Shown: positions 1 to 13,692, counted from the first letter of the stretch. The stretch: 64,000 bases of DNA from Ptiloglossa arizonensis (GCF_051014685.1 NC_135052.1:8957105-9021104); one strand, 5' to 3'. Numbers and translations: made by a program. Notes: a model not told the origin generated them from the letters alone.

Positions 1-783
1 TATTTTACTAACATTATTTATCTTACGTTTAGTAAGATAAACGTAAGTTATCTTACTAACATTATTTATCTTACGTAAGATACGGATAATATTGTATATT
101 ATTGCAATCGTGGCAGAAATTATTTACTCATCAAGGTTACTAAGCTATTAATTTCCACTATATCGTTTTTCTACTTTGTTGCTTCGTTCGACGTCCCTTA
201 TTTTTACGTTTCCTCTACGTGTGCTTAAAAGATAGAATGCGAAACGCAACAGACCCACGTTATGTATCTCACAAATGCAAAGTATGCCGAAAAGTTTGTG
301 TTAAATTTTCGGGCTACGTAATATAAAATTTATTCATTTTCGAGTTAGAAGGACATCAAATGTTCTTTGCATTCTAATATGAAATAAAAATGGAAATTGA
401 TAATGATTAATTCGTACATTCAGTTTGCTACATAAAGTTAAATGCTTTGTATACATCGTGTATAGTTATAAACACTAGAGCAAATGTAGCTTTAATTTCG
501 TTGCAAACTTATCGAAGAAACAAGTTGCTTAATATCATTGACCTTATTGATATGACCCGTTGTTCTGAGCTAAATAAAATAATAATTATCTTTCTAAAAT
601 TCGTAAGAAACGCGTATTTCTTGTTATACAGAGTATAACGCAGTAAAATTGTGTCGTATGTCTCAAAATCATTATAAAGATGTGTTAGAGCAACAAGACA
701 CGTCTAGATTCTAAAAAGAAAAATTCTATTCCATCGGCAATACAGGTAATACGTAAGAAATATTTACAATAACGTACGCTTAC
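1..783. other. probable intron 3 of P450 gene 1; no coding signal
   Basis: This starts right after the exon 3 donor (GTAAGC on the minus strand) of gene 1. No ETLR, PERF or heme-loop exon is present on either strand. Bases 1-80 hold two near-identical copies, about 50 bases apart, of a segment reading CTAACATTATTTATCTTACG; the second runs into the palindrome TCTTACGTAAGA. Confidence 0.5.
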
Positions 784-2528
784 CTTTAAATACCTTGTCT
801 AAAAATTTCATTTCTTTTACAACCTCGAATTTGAAATCTCCGTTATTTTTGGCACTGTAGTCTCTAATTTCTTTTCGTAGCTTATTTTGTATTTCAGGAT
901 TCAGGGCCATTTCGTAAAGAGTGTGACCAATTGTTGTTGAAGACGTTTCAAAACCAGCCGCGAAAAATGTGAAAGCTTGAGCAGTGAGTAAATTGTCCGT
1001 CAATTCTGGAAAATTGTATAAAATACAAATTAAATGTCTACCGATCACATCGTCGTCGACGATATTAATTTCGTGATCGTTAAAGCTTCGATACTATAAT
1101 AGTAATAATAATTATTTATTTACGGATACAAACCTTTAATATTCGGTACACCATGCATACAATTTTGTTTATTTCGTGATCGTTTCTTAAAGCAAGACGA
1201 CATATGGAACAATTTTCTGTTTATTTTAAATTTGTATTTCGGTACAAGTAAAAATACTTTTTTCTTAAATCTCAGTCTTGAATGACACACTTCGACAGAA
1301 CATTTATAGTAAAAAAAAACTTCAAGTAATTTGTGTATTCGTATCAATTTTTCTATTACGATTATTTCTTTAATCACAGTAAACGTCGAATCTATCCCGT
1401 TCAATACGAACATACATCCTATTTAAAAGTAAAATTATTTAAATTCAATATACTTGCCGATATTTTGCAGCTTCTCCGGTTGGTCCTTCAGTTCCATGAG
1501 CATATTTACAAAGTCTGGCCTAACGATGTTATTTTCTTTTCTATACTTCATCGTTTCGGAGATGATTTTCGTGAATAATGTAGTGACTTTTGATATTGGT
1601 AATAAGTAACTAAGCACGTAGAACAGCCATGGCATGGAATTTCTAAGAGATATCCTCGTAAGTCGAAATATGGTAGGCTCAAAGACACTTTTTCCCATTC
1701 GCCGAAATTTACTTTCTTTGTCCGACAATGAGTTCATGTTAATACCAAACGCACAGTCTCCAATTGTGTCGGTTGTGTATTTCGCTGCAATATCGCGGCA
1801 CTCTATAATTTCCCCTTTCTCCACTAATTTCTCCAAGTACTTCTCCAATTGCACCGAGCATTCCTGTATCAGAGGGAACATTTCTTTGATCTTGCCGGAC
1901 GTGAACACTGGTGAAAGCCTTGTTCGTAACGGTCGCCATCTTTCTGTTTCCAAATTGAACAGATTTGCAGATAACGGATCCACCTATGTTTAACAAAAAT
2001 TTCAAGCAATTAACATCGAAGTACAAGTAGCAATTAACACGAGTCAATCACTGATACATATTACTATTGTTTGGAAAAATAAAATTCATTGTTTACTCGT
2101 TGACTTGCATATTACAATTACGTCTGAATGATTATAAGAATATCATAATTAGAATATTTATTTATTCATATATTTACATATTGTACACGTACCTTTTCCA
2201 TAACAAGATTTCCTCGGTCATTGAACACAGAAAAATCTTTGATGAGAACGTCCTTGACAAGATCCAGATCGCGCACAACTAGCGTGGGTGTTCGTTTCTC
2301 AAACATCCCGAATAATGGCTCGTTTTTGTATTTATTGTAAAGTTCCGTCACACACATTCCCAATGATATGTTCGCAAGCGTAACATTGAAAGTATTACCG
2401 AAACCAGATATTGGTCGAGGTCCAGGCACACCACGGCGTTTCCAGTAGTCGAAGGTCAAGGTGAAGTAATAATACAAAACGAGAAGCACCGCAACAATGA
2501 CACCAAGTATTTGATAATAGTCAACCAT
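784..2528 (-). CDS. CYP6AS-like cytochrome P450, gene 1 (partial, C-terminus beyond left edge)
   Basis: Coding exons are 2193-2528, 1458-1983 and 784-1005. The start is the ATG at 2528 (MVDYYQIL), in register with the starts of the four paralogues; an upstream in-frame extension was not used. Visible features are an N-terminal membrane anchor (about residues 6-25), the proline hinge RGVPGPRP, the C-helix WRPLR and the I-helix oxygen-binding motif AAGFETSS. Exons 4 and 5 (ETLR, PERF and the heme-Cys loop) are absent from bases 1-783, so they lie beyond the window or are lost. Intron 2 has a GC donor (GCAAGT at 1457) instead of GT, while the paralogues use GT at this site. The family is ER-anchored heme-thiolate monooxygenases fed by P450 reductase; bee CYP6AS enzymes are known to oxidise flavonoids. 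The specific substrate here is unknown. Confidence 0.9.
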
Positions 2529-2578
2529 GATAACTCGGTATACGTAGTACGTAATCAGTCGGTGGCTCGATGAAAAAT

Positions 2579-2587
2579 GTTTATACC
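2579..2587 (-). promoter_or_regulatory. candidate TATA box of P450 gene 1
   Basis: The minus strand reads GGTATAAAC about 50 bases upstream of the ATG at 2528. It is the clearest TATA match upstream of gene 1. Position is plausible for a short 5' UTR, but the transcription start is not known. Confidence 0.45.
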
Positions 2588-4219
2588 GACTCGAGTCTGA
2601 GCGATTTAAAGGGAACGAGCTTATCGTGACAATCATCTTACTAACTTTATTGAGTTAACTTAATGTTTCGTAATATTGAAATTTTGTGTGGAGTCAGCAT
2701 GAGAAATTACTTCAAGATAAGCGCACCATTGCTTTTACACTCTAGAAAATTATTTTTCATCGTGCATTTTTTAATTCTCGCATTTCGCTGCGAAGAATAC
2801 TATTTGTGTAAAAAATGAACCGTACGGTTACAATGAAAATAAAAACTACACTTTCGTGACGCATTACCGCATTGATAAAAACAAGGCACGGAGTATTTTA
2901 ACAATGATTTGCAAAAATAAACGAATCGCACAGAGATGTCTTTAAAGTAGTAAATACAATGCTACGTAATCGACTGACCTCGTAATTTGAGCGGTCGAAT
3001 TGGAATACCATGTTATTTTCAAAAAAAATACAAATTAAAGAATTTTGAGGATATTATAGGATACTACGAGTAATTGCAAATGAACAGAGACAATGACACC
3101 TCGTAAATTCGTTCGAAGATTGTTACATAAATAAACGAATAAATTCTCATAGTAACGCGCAATGCAGTGGAACAAATATTTATATTCCACGTTTACAAAC
3201 AAAATAACGAGACAATCGTTCGTAGATTGTAACGGAGGATTGTAAATCAACAAGTATTACGAGAATCAAGGAATTTTTATATTATCATCGCTCTTAAAAA
3301 CCGACCTGACAGCTATTTACACACGATTATATACTGTATATTGAGATACGTATATTGATATACCGGTATCTGATAATTGTATCTCGTGCGCTCTCACAGC
3401 GATCGAATTTCAACGATCCGATTTTGCGGTTGTCGAAACTCGGTTCGAGGTCGGTAATACATTATTCGGATTATTATTAATTACGCGTAATTATTTCGTT
3501 GTAGGTACATTTAATATTCTCACAAAGTTGTAACGAAAAATATAAAAATTTTATTTCGTATTAGCGGGCGATACATAAATATCTGTTGGGCATCGATTTC
3601 AAGTTTCGGTTATCGAGCGTATTGCGAGACTCGCTCATTGTTGTATCTCTCGTTCACTTTGAATGTATCCGATTCACTTTTAAGTTCGCGCGTGGTTAAA
3701 ATTCAACTCGAGATAAGAATCGCTACCTAACACGCTAGAGAGGTAAATTGACGGTCTCGTTTTTGCCACTTGAAACCGCGAATTATGATGCTCGTTCAGA
3801 GAGGGAACTTACAATTGGGGATGTCGATTAAAGTGAACGCTTGGCCGTACGTGAAGCACTCTTAGCGGCTAACAACTATAGTCGTCACTCGTCCCGAAAA
3901 ATGAATACAACTGTATAAATATATTTATATATTAAAGTAAAAAAAGAACAGGTTCGTTCAATAGCGTAACAAATAGCTCAATACAGCATTACTTCAAAGC
4001 CATTAACAATCTACAAATCGTATCTTCGTCTTTGTAGAAATGAATGTAAATTTATGATGAAATTCTGCCATAAAATGAAACATTTACAATGTTCATATTG
4101 CTTGCTTGAGTGCGTCCGTTTTATGCATTGACAGTACTTAAGAAACTCGTTTGCAACTTCGATAACTTTTTTTCACACGTGCACGTTGCGATGTTCACGC
4201 AAATCTTCACATATTTTCA
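2588..4219. other. spacer between P450 genes 1 and 2
   Basis: AT-rich spacer of 1.6 kb. It should hold the distal promoter of gene 1 and the 3' UTR of gene 2. I see no exon, RNA gene or repeat worth naming. Confidence 0.6.
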
Positions 4220-7200
4220 TTAACTTTCTAGTTTCGTTAACTTTACGTAAACTCCGTGTTTCGGTGTCAGCAGGAATGCACCTGGATCGTATTCATGAGG
4301 AATTATTGTCTTCTCGCAAACGTCCACTTTATGGTTACGAAGTATTTTAATCAGTCCAATTTTACTTTGACAAATTGCAAAACGCGCACCTGTAAAAGGA
4401 CATTGTAAAACAATTATTATAATAATTATTGAATTCATAGCGTTGGAAGATAAACATTTCTATTTCGACGTACCAATGCAATTCCTTGGTCCATCACCGA
4501 AAGATAAATAATGCATAGGATGTCTGGCCGCAATGGCGTCTTCGTTGAATCTTTCAGGATCGAAAATTTCAGGATTTGGATAAATATTAGGATCGTGTTG
4601 AATTACAATTATTGGTATCCATATTACAGTACCCTTTGGTATTTTAATCTTCGTACCATTGAAAGTATAATCGGAAGTTGATTTTCTCTTTAGGATCGCT
4701 GTTGGTGGATACTTCCGTAACGTCTCTGTAAATATAAATCAATTTAATTATCATTTCTGCTACACAATATTACCTTTATAAATGTAGTAACAAGATTTGA
4801 ATTATTATTCTTGTTTCCAATACAAGCTCTCCAATTAATTCTTCCATGCTGTTAATATGTATTAAAAAATGAGTCAATTTTCTCACTTTACTCGATATTT
4901 TCGTACACAGGAGAAGGGGAAGCCAGAGAAGTCTATTGAAAAAATTTTCAATTAAGCGTAATATATTTATATTTACCTTTGAATACTTTATCCAAGTATT
5001 TCATTTCTTTTATATTCTCGTATTTGAAGTCTCCTCCGGTTTTAGCGTAACTTTCTCTAATTTCCTCTCGCAACTTGTCTTGTATTTTGTGATTTTGAGC
5101 CAATTCGTAAAGAACGTTGCTCATCGTTGACGAAGACGTCTCAAAACCGGCAGCAAAAAAGACAAAAGCTTGCGCGGTCAGTAAGGAGTCTGTTAATTCT
5201 AAAAAGTACAAATTTTGTTATACGTAGCTCGTACGCCTAGGTCTTCCGTGAAATAAATATTTCAGAACGATTTCCACTTTGAGAGATATTCGTTCCTGAA
5301 GTAAGGATAATGAAGTAAAATTGCGCTAATTAAAATACTTCGTAATCATAAAGTGTACGCTCCGCGATGTAAGATTTGTCCATCTACCACGAATGCAAAT
5401 GGCGTTTCAACTTTCAATGGTGCTTCATCAATGGAAAATATTGGTAGTAAATATTGGCAGAACCGTTTAAACCGATTATATAACGCGGTAGAAAGAAAAT
5501 ATGAGATATCTGTTAAAGTACCATTGTTAAGTAATTCAAATGTGTTCTGCGGATCACATGTAGTACACAGAGCTATAAAGAATGTCCTTGAGCATAATGT
5601 TCACAATGTAGAAGTAATTACGCGATACATTGCGGTTGAAACGTTTCAAACCCGTGACGCGTAATTCTCTTATCGAAACCGGCTGATATGATTCATAGAA
5701 TTATAACGGTTACGTGTTAATTTTAAAAATTCGTACACAAGATATCGAGAATCGTTTGTAAAAAGTCAATCGTTAGTTACACGAATCGAATTCGTTAGAA
5801 GAGTTGGTACAGTACGAAACACGTTGTAATTCGTAAACAAAATCAAACACGACATGTGCGTTTACACGGTATAATTTTTATAAATTACACGTGTAATTTT
5901 ATAGTTTACACGTATCTGTCGATAGTGCAATATTTTGTCCATTCTTTCGAATTGCTAGTTAGCAATAGTTTTAAACGACAAATTTTTAGTATCGCAATAA
6001 ACTTACCGATATTGTCCAACTTGTTCTGATTCGCTTTAAGTTCCATTAGCATGTTAATGAAGTCATGTCTGACGATTTTATGCTCTTCTCTGTACTTCAT
6101 CGTATCCACGACGACCTTTGTAAAAAATGGAGCGAATCTTCTGTCGGGAAATACGTAACCAAGTAGATCGTAAAATTTTGGCAAGAACAGTCTGGTTTTT
6201 AGCCGCAGAATGTTCTCCATGTCCGGTTTGAAGATTTTCCTGCCTATATGGCGAAACGTACTGTCCTCTTCCGCAATTGCGTTCATATTAAGTCCGAAAG
6301 CACAAGTACCGATCACGTCGGTTGTAAATTTCGCCGTCAATTCGCGACATTCTACAAACTCTCCTTTCGCTACCAATTTATCCAAATAATCCTCCAAATG
6401 TTGCGAACATTCGAGCATGAGGGGAATCATATCCTTGAGTTTCCCGGATGTAAATATCGGCGAGAGTTTTGCTCTCAATGGTCGCCATCTTTTTGGCTCC
6501 AGATTCAAGAGATTCAACGACAATGGCTCTGTCTGTGAATATTTTGGAAAATAGTTTCGTTATTTAACTTTAAAACTTCGTTCTTTCGTTTAAAGTGTAT
6601 TACACACTCGATGTTTTTACGTAAAAAAAAAAGATCTGGAACGTTTAGAATTCCTACTTTGAACTTTGCAATACGATGATAGAACTAAGGAAATACAGGA
6701 ATATCTAATCTCGCTTGTTCTAATAGCTTTAATTGTAAAAAATTATATGGCTCATTTCGAAATATTAATACTATTTTCACTTTGTCAAAAATAAGTATTT
6801 TGACCTTAAAAAGATACGAGTTCTGTATTATATGTAGAAAATAATTAGAGAAATGGTAGATATTTAATCCATTCAGCCTGAACTACGCATCGGACTCGTA
6901 GTTGTTGATCTTGGACAATTTTAGGTCATTGTTTGTATTTATATTATTCTTCTATTAATAATATTACTTTCATCTTGTGAATACTGAAATAAAATCTTGT
7001 CGAAAATCGGTGAATCGGAATCGTAGTTCGTTCACACGAAACACGGAGTAGCTCAAGGCTAAATGGGTTAAGAAGAAGTTACATTTGCATATAACTGTAC
7101 GCACTCGTTCGTGAACGTTAAACCCTCGATCGACAAAGTTGGAAAAATCTCGGATCAAGACGTCCTTGATCAGATCAGGATCGTTAAGAACAAGAATAGG

Positions 7201-7440
7201 CGATCTGTTCACAAACAATCCAATCATCGGTTCGTTTGGATATTTTTCATAAATATCCTTTACGAAGGTAGACATTGGCACTTTGACAAACATCAAGTCC
7301 TTGGTATTGCCGAAAAATGGCAAAGGTTTTGGTCCAGGTACACCGCGTTTCTTCCAAAAATCGAAGGTCGAAATGGAGTAATAATATAGCGCAACAATTA
7401 ACGTGGCTACGCCGCAGAGAATTTCGAAATAGGTTGCCAT
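4220..7440 (-). CDS. CYP6AS-like cytochrome P450, gene 2 (complete)
   Basis: Five coding exons: 7105-7440, 6007-6532, 4977-5198, 4474-4725 and 4220-4389, giving 1506 nt and 501 residues, the usual size for CYP6. Membrane anchor at about 5-25, hinge RGVPGPKP, C-helix WRPLR, I-helix AAGFETSS with Thr308, K-helix ETLR (Glu362, Arg365), FDPERF, and heme loop [10 protein letters not shown] with ligand Cys444. Every junction has GT-AG ends and keeps frame (phases 0, 1, 1, 1). The start ATG aligns with all paralogues. Intron 2 (808 bp) contains an ORF open on the other strand that I could not assign. The gene is intact and expected to be an active microsomal monooxygenase; the exact subfamily number cannot be set without a phylogeny. 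Confidence 0.95.
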
Positions 7441-9642
7441 TGTGCTCGTTATTCAGTCGCTGAATAATTGAGAATTAGTCAACGGTTTCCTGAAAAGCAT
7501 TTATCTTCTTTAAAATACAATAATATGATTTGATTTCGTTGTCCAAATTACACTACTCGTGTTATTGTTATTTTGTGTAAATATATGTAACTGGAAAGTA
7601 CTGCGAATACGTGTACTTATTTTGTAATTTACATTTCACTAATGTGTACACTACTAGTGTACGAATGTTTATTATTTTTTCTTTTAATTTGAAACCTTTG
7701 TACACAAATAAGACTAAATTCACGATCATATTTATTAATTCTGTGTAAGTTTGTAGTTCTAATTGAGATCAATCGATATTTTTAACACTATTGGTGCACT
7801 TCAAGTTATTTGTTACAAAAGTGGAATGTACCTAATTACAGGAGCATACATAGTTTCAAGCACAGACTAAAAAATAAATTATGTAATATAACATGTGTTG
7901 AGGATATGTTGTAGATCATTGAATTGTTAAAATTGTTTTCTCGATGCAATCAATTCATTAAATTTCTTAAAATGATATTAATAGTATATAGTATATTCGA
8001 TATGATTCTAATACTTTGTAACAAATAAGAAATTTCCAAGTTTTTAACGACTTCGATACACAGATGTCTTTATCGTGATATTTTAGATAAAAGTATACAC
8101 TTAAAGTTTAGCAAACATTACAAACCTTGCAATTCAAACTGCGTACGAAGCACGTGGCACTGTTATGTAGTTTTCACAAAAAATAAATAAGATCCTTCTC
8201 AACACAGTCTTTCTAGACGACTGTCATCTAGCAAAGTCTTCATTCTCATATATCTAAACTCATACTACAAATCTATTACTCACAGTGACTTGCTATTTGT
8301 GGTGAGCACTAAATCTCAGTATCATATATTCTTGGAAACGCTAAAGTAGATGGGTGGAGTTACTTCGTTTAGAAGAAAGTTGTTAACGTCTGTGCCAATC
8401 AATACCCATCTTTTTTGCAGCAGGTGTTTTGATTGGTGCACGTGTTGGTAATTCTATTCTTGAGGTAATTAGATAGTTAAATTGCTCCAAAACAGTCTTC
8501 TTTGAGAATCAATTCAAAGAATATCTATACCAGGCCAGAGTTTTTGTTTTTTACAGAATGTTCACTTATATTTTAAAAAGTAAGAAAAATGATGCTGCGT
8601 GCAATAGATTAAAGGAGAAGAAGTTTAAGAAGTTCTATTGGTTTTGCAATCATCTAAAATTTAAAAATAATAATATCGAAATTTCCTTAAAACTGGTTAT
8701 TCTGGAAACGTGTAATTTCAAACTGAACTCGCAAAAATAGAAATTAGAAGAGAATGATCAAAATAGTGATTGTGAAACACTGAAGTATTATTTTTTATTA
8801 AAAGGAAAAAGGAAATGTTCTATTTCTTTTCATGTTGTGGATATGTAGTTTTTCAAACGACAAAGAATGTCGCTTTCGAAAAGTGAAAGTGAGGAAATGA
8901 ATTAATTAATGCCACCTAGTATACGATATGCAGTAGGTAATTTACCAAATTTGCTCTTCTTAAATTTCTTGATAACAGGGAATACCAGTTGGCAAATTAT
9001 CAAATCGATAAAAACAAGCCTTATCTTTAAACACTCCTTGATATCATGAACATTAATAACAAGCGACAAATAAGTTTTTAAATAGCATAATACGTAACCA
9101 GATTTTTCTAATAACTAATTTGGATAAAATAAGGAAGCAATTTATGTTTCTACTTATTTGCAAAAATTATGCATTCTATGTGTGGAATAGATATTATTAT
9201 AATTGGAATATAATAGAGAGAATTTTCGTACATATTAACGGTTATTTTATTCGATTAAAACGAGTCTTCGTTTATTCAAAGTATTTATTCTTAGTACGTG
9301 TGCATAGTTTTGATCATATCTAAATATAGAAGAACCAACTCTATGAGTAGAATGTTGCATCGACTTAGATTTAATTGATTGTTAGCAGAGAACAAAATCT
9401 GGATGGAAATTATAATTATTTCTACATAATAAAACAGAATCAAATGACAGATATAAAATTAGAAACTCGTAGTAGAAGTGAAAAACAATGTCACAATTTT
9501 ATCTAAGGAAGAATTTAAAAAATGTCAAAATGTGTACATATCTTTTTATTCGATACGGATCGATTAAATTTTCTTTAATATAATCAACATCGGTTTTACA
9601 TTTAAAGTAAATATTTACACAAACACACACTTAAAATAAAAA
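7441..9642. other. spacer between P450 genes 2 and 3
   Basis: 2.2 kb of AT-rich DNA with only short ORFs. A weak TATA-like GATAAATG lies about 60 bases before the gene 2 ATG. No supported gene. Confidence 0.6.
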
Positions 9643-12600
9643 TTATTCTACTTTCGTTACTTTTAAACATACTCCTCCTTTCATTGTTAACAAGAATGCG
9701 TGATTCTGAGTCTCGAACGGAATTGTCGTTTTTTCACAGACGTCGACTTTATGGTTTCGAAGAATCGTGATAAGTCCAACTTTAGTTTGATAATGTGCAA
9801 AACGGGAACCTGGAAGAACATATTAAAAACAATGTTTATGGTTTCCTTATATTCAGAAAAAACTTGTATACTTTGTACCTAGAAATCTTCTGTCCGAATG
9901 ACTCATGTAATTCACACATTTAGTATAATACATATACACGATACATATTATAGAAAATTAGACACAGTAGCCCAATTCGTACGAATATAATATAGAATAC
10001 AGTTATAAAATTACAAAGCGATAATGTAGTCGTTAAAGTGATTTTTGATGACAACGCATATTTTTTTACAATTTTCGTGAATACATAAAGCTTTTGTCAC
10101 ATTAATGAATAATTTACATTTTTAATTCATACACCTACCTATACAGTTCCTTGGCCCATCACCGAAAGGTAGGAAACTCATAGCATGCCTAGCCGCAATA
10201 CCATTGTCGTTAAATCTTTCAGGATCGAATACATGAGGATTTGGGAAAATATCAGGGTCATTTTGAATCGCATATATTGGTATCCAAATTGACGTATCCT
10301 TTGGAATTCTAATCTTTGTGCCTCTAAATGTGTAATTGTCGCTTGCTTGTCTCATTAGTATTGGCAATATTGAATGTTTTCTTAGTGTCTCTGCGTAAAA
10401 TAAAATATATATTGGAAGTTACGAGAGCGTAAAACAGCTTTCGAATTCTTGTACAAAAACAAAAGAACGTAATATTTATTGGTTAATTATCCTTGATAAA
10501 AAAAGAAAAATTAAAAATAACTTCTCTCGGCTATACTTTCGAAAAGCGCCATTAGTCGATCGTCACAAAAGTTTAGGGAAGAGGAGAGAAGGGACGATAA
10601 TACCAAATTTTGGCTTTGCGTATTTAATAATTTCCGGGATATTAACGAAGAACTTTTGATATTTTAGATTGAAATTTTTCTAACAGGCATTATTAAATCG
10701 ATTGTTACGTTGTCGCAGCAGTCATAGCCAATTGTGAAACAACTGATGCTCTAATAGCGATATGAGCTTCAATATCTATGTATATGGTGTCTCATCAAAA
10801 ATCAACCCGATTGTTTGGTATATTAAATGCGTACTTACAACTAGGTGGTATAGATGGATGTTGGATGCGTGGTTACCATTGAGGGGTACATAGTGGAATA
10901 TTGGATCCATGGTTACCATTAAATGGTACATGGATGGGTGTTGAGGGCGTGGTTACAACTAAATGGCGTATGAGTGTGTTTGGGTTCGTAGTTTATATAT
11001 ATACATTAATTTCATCTGTATTTCATCCATTTTCCGGATTAGAAATTTGGAATAAATACGACCTCCCTCGTTAAATTTCGTTATTCATAAACTTTCTAAT
11101 TGTGCATCATAAATCCTCGTATACATTGCCCTAAATATTATAATACTGTCTTATTCAAAATTACGGTAAACAGGGTATATATAACCCAACATTTCTTGAC
11201 TCTAGAAATTAAAACGTAATTCAACCTAAAAACAAGCGAGTCGATTTTAAATGGAGCACCCTGTGGATAATGAGACTGATAAAGCTATTGCGTAATTGGT
11301 TACTCGTCAGTCGACACAATCGCTACAATGGTATAGGAAAATTTGAATCTACAAAATCAAAAGTTTTTCATGAATATCTTGAAAACCATTAAATACCAAT
11401 TTTTTTACCTATCTCGAGCCTATTCTCTCTCCTCTCTCTTTAAAATTTTGTGATAACCAAGCACTGGTGCTTCTCGGAAGAATACTCTTTCTCCCTTCTA
11501 GGTTACTCAACCGGAGAATTTATTGCATTAGAACATACAACAATCTATTTTATAAGCAATTTAGCATAAAAATAACTGCGTAAGTTCAAGCTGCAGGTTA
11601 AAATTGATACGAGAATCAAGTTCGGTGAAACCTCGATTGTAGTGAGGAAAATGGCGCTGAAAATTCGTGTAATAATCAAAGTAACCAATCCAATGAGATA
11701 GAACTCCACTGTCATTTATATCTTCATATTTTAACCCGTGACACTATTTCTGGTAATTTACCCCTTCAATTGTATTTCTTATTAAACAACCATTCTTTTC
11801 ATTTGTGAATGCAATGATGCTCTAATACAATAGTCGAGGTTTCACTGTATTAGCATAAATCCTAACGGTAGTTAGTTACTACGAGATCTCGAAATTCGAC
11901 TCACTATCGGATTTACTAGAATTTATCGGAAGACACGTACCTTGAAACACTGCATCCAAGTATGTCATTTGTTTCACTTGGTCGTATGTAAACATTTTAC
12001 CATTTTCTATATATTGTCTGATTTCTTCCCGTAACTTGTCCTGTATGTACTGGTTTTGCGCTAATTCGTAAAGTGCAAAGCCCATCGTTGACGAGGAAGT
12101 CTCGAATCCAGCTACGAAGAAGACAAATGCTTGCGAAGCGAGCAGCGAGTCTGTTAATTCTGTAAAATTGAATAAAATTTGGTTCAGAAATTTATCGATC
12201 TATTAAAAATCTATTAATAGATTGTTACTAAGGGCAAGAAAATACGGTTTTCCTAATAAGCTAGCTTTTGTTACTAATTTTTTGTTCGTTAAAAGACATA
12301 TCAAAAACTTGTTTCGATAACATGTAATTTTGTTTTAATTTCAATCGTTGAAAAACTAAACAATTATAAAATGTAAGTTAAATAGTTAACTGATATCGAG
12401 AATGATGTTATTAGAAAGTTCTTGGAAAGAACTTTTAGAGAGTATTTACAGATTTTAAAGATTGCTTACCAATATTATCCACTTTGTTTGAGTTTTGTTT
12501 AAGTTCCATCAACATGTTGACGAAATCAGGCCGAATCACGTTATTCTCCATTCTGTATTTTATCGCATCGACGATCGCTTTCAAAAAGAATTCGTTTACG

Positions 12601-13593
12601 CCTTTCGGTTGCAACATGTGACCAATTTTACTGTACAAAAATGGTAAAAACAGTCTGCAGATATCTCTAACCGCCTGCCTGGTACAAGAAACGAAGTATT
12701 CTCTGCCCATTTCACGAAATTGGCTACCTTCGTTATTAAAGTCATTCATGCTGATCCCAAAAGCACAGCTACCGATCACATCGGTTGTGAATTTTGCTGC
12801 TAATTCGTGACACTCCACAATATCTCCGCTTACTATTGTTTTCTCCATATATTTTTCCAAATGATTACCACATTCTACTATAAGGGGAAACATATCTTTG
12901 AGTTTGCCTGACGTGAACACTGGTGAGAGCCTTGTCCTCAATGGTTTCCATCTTTCAGGTTCTAATTGGAAAAGATGTTCCGACAATGGTTCCGCCTATG
13001 AATAATTTTTTTCTTTGTTATTAATACACTTGCTTCGAAACGATAGCCTTTCGTATAACTTTTGTCCACTAGTTTTTTGAATAAAAATTACAAAATAATT
13101 CGAACGCACAGCGCACCAAGAAAATAACGAGACTGAAGTATGATTAAAGTAGAAAAAAAAGATTTGAAAAAACAATTTTCTTTTATAAAATTTCACACAA
13201 AAACTTCTAAGGAAGGAATAGAACTTGGAGTAAAGTTACAAATTGATTCATAATTACCTTCTTGAAAATATCTAGCCCTCGGTGTGAAAATAAAGAAAAG
13301 TCCCTGATGAGAACGTCTTTTATTAGGTTCAAATCATTGACTATTAGTACAGGTGTACTTGTTTGAAATATTCCAAATGCTGGCTCGTGTTTGTATTTAT
13401 CGTATATTTTCTTCACGTATTGACTGATCGATAATTTTCTAGTGACCACATCTTTAAAATTACCGTAAAAAAATATCGGTCGTGGTCCGGGTACGTGTCG
13501 AATTCTCCAGAAATTATATGTCGAAACATAATAGTAGTAAAGTGAAAGAATTGTTATGAGAATGCTACAGAAAATTAAAAAATAATCGGCCAT
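9643..13593 (-). CDS. CYP6AS-like cytochrome P450, gene 3 (complete)
   Basis: Five coding exons: 13258-13593, 12470-12995, 11941-12159, 10139-10390 and 9643-9809, giving 1500 nt and 499 residues. The ATG at 13593 (MADYFLIF) was preferred over an in-frame upstream start at 13650 because it matches the paralogues and is followed at once by the membrane anchor. Motifs: C-helix WKPLR (Lys for Arg at the second position), I-helix [18 protein letters not shown] and [10 protein letters not shown] with Cys443. Exon 3 is one codon shorter than in its neighbours. Intron 3 is unusually long (1550 bp) and carries an imperfect 40-bp tandem repeat. The ORF is intact with all catalytic residues, so it is a likely functional xenobiotic or phytochemical oxidase. 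Confidence 0.95.
10832..10990. repeat. imperfect ~40-bp tandem repeat, about 4 copies
   Basis: Within intron 3 of P450 gene 3, blocks beginning TGGTTACCATT or TGGTTACAACT recur at about 38-40 base spacing (near 10870, 10910 and 10950), with a diverged first copy starting TACTTACAACT. The block is richer in G on the plus strand than its surroundings. Confidence 0.6.
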
Positions 13594-13682
13594 ATTGTCT
13601 CGACTTTTCCGAATAGAACAATAATTGGGAACAATCACTGACACGTGCACAATTCAAATAACTAAAAGTAACTTGTTACGCG

Positions 13683-13692
13683 GTATATAAAC
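13683..13692 (-). promoter_or_regulatory. candidate TATA box of P450 gene 3
   Basis: The minus strand reads TTTATATACC about 90 bases before the ATG at 13593. The motif is near-palindromic, so direction is not informative on its own. Confidence 0.35.

Noticed and set aside
13594..13650. Upstream ATG-like extension of P450 gene 3 (19 extra residues)
   Set aside because: The paralogues all start at the MADYF-type position directly before the membrane anchor, and the extension is hydrophilic.
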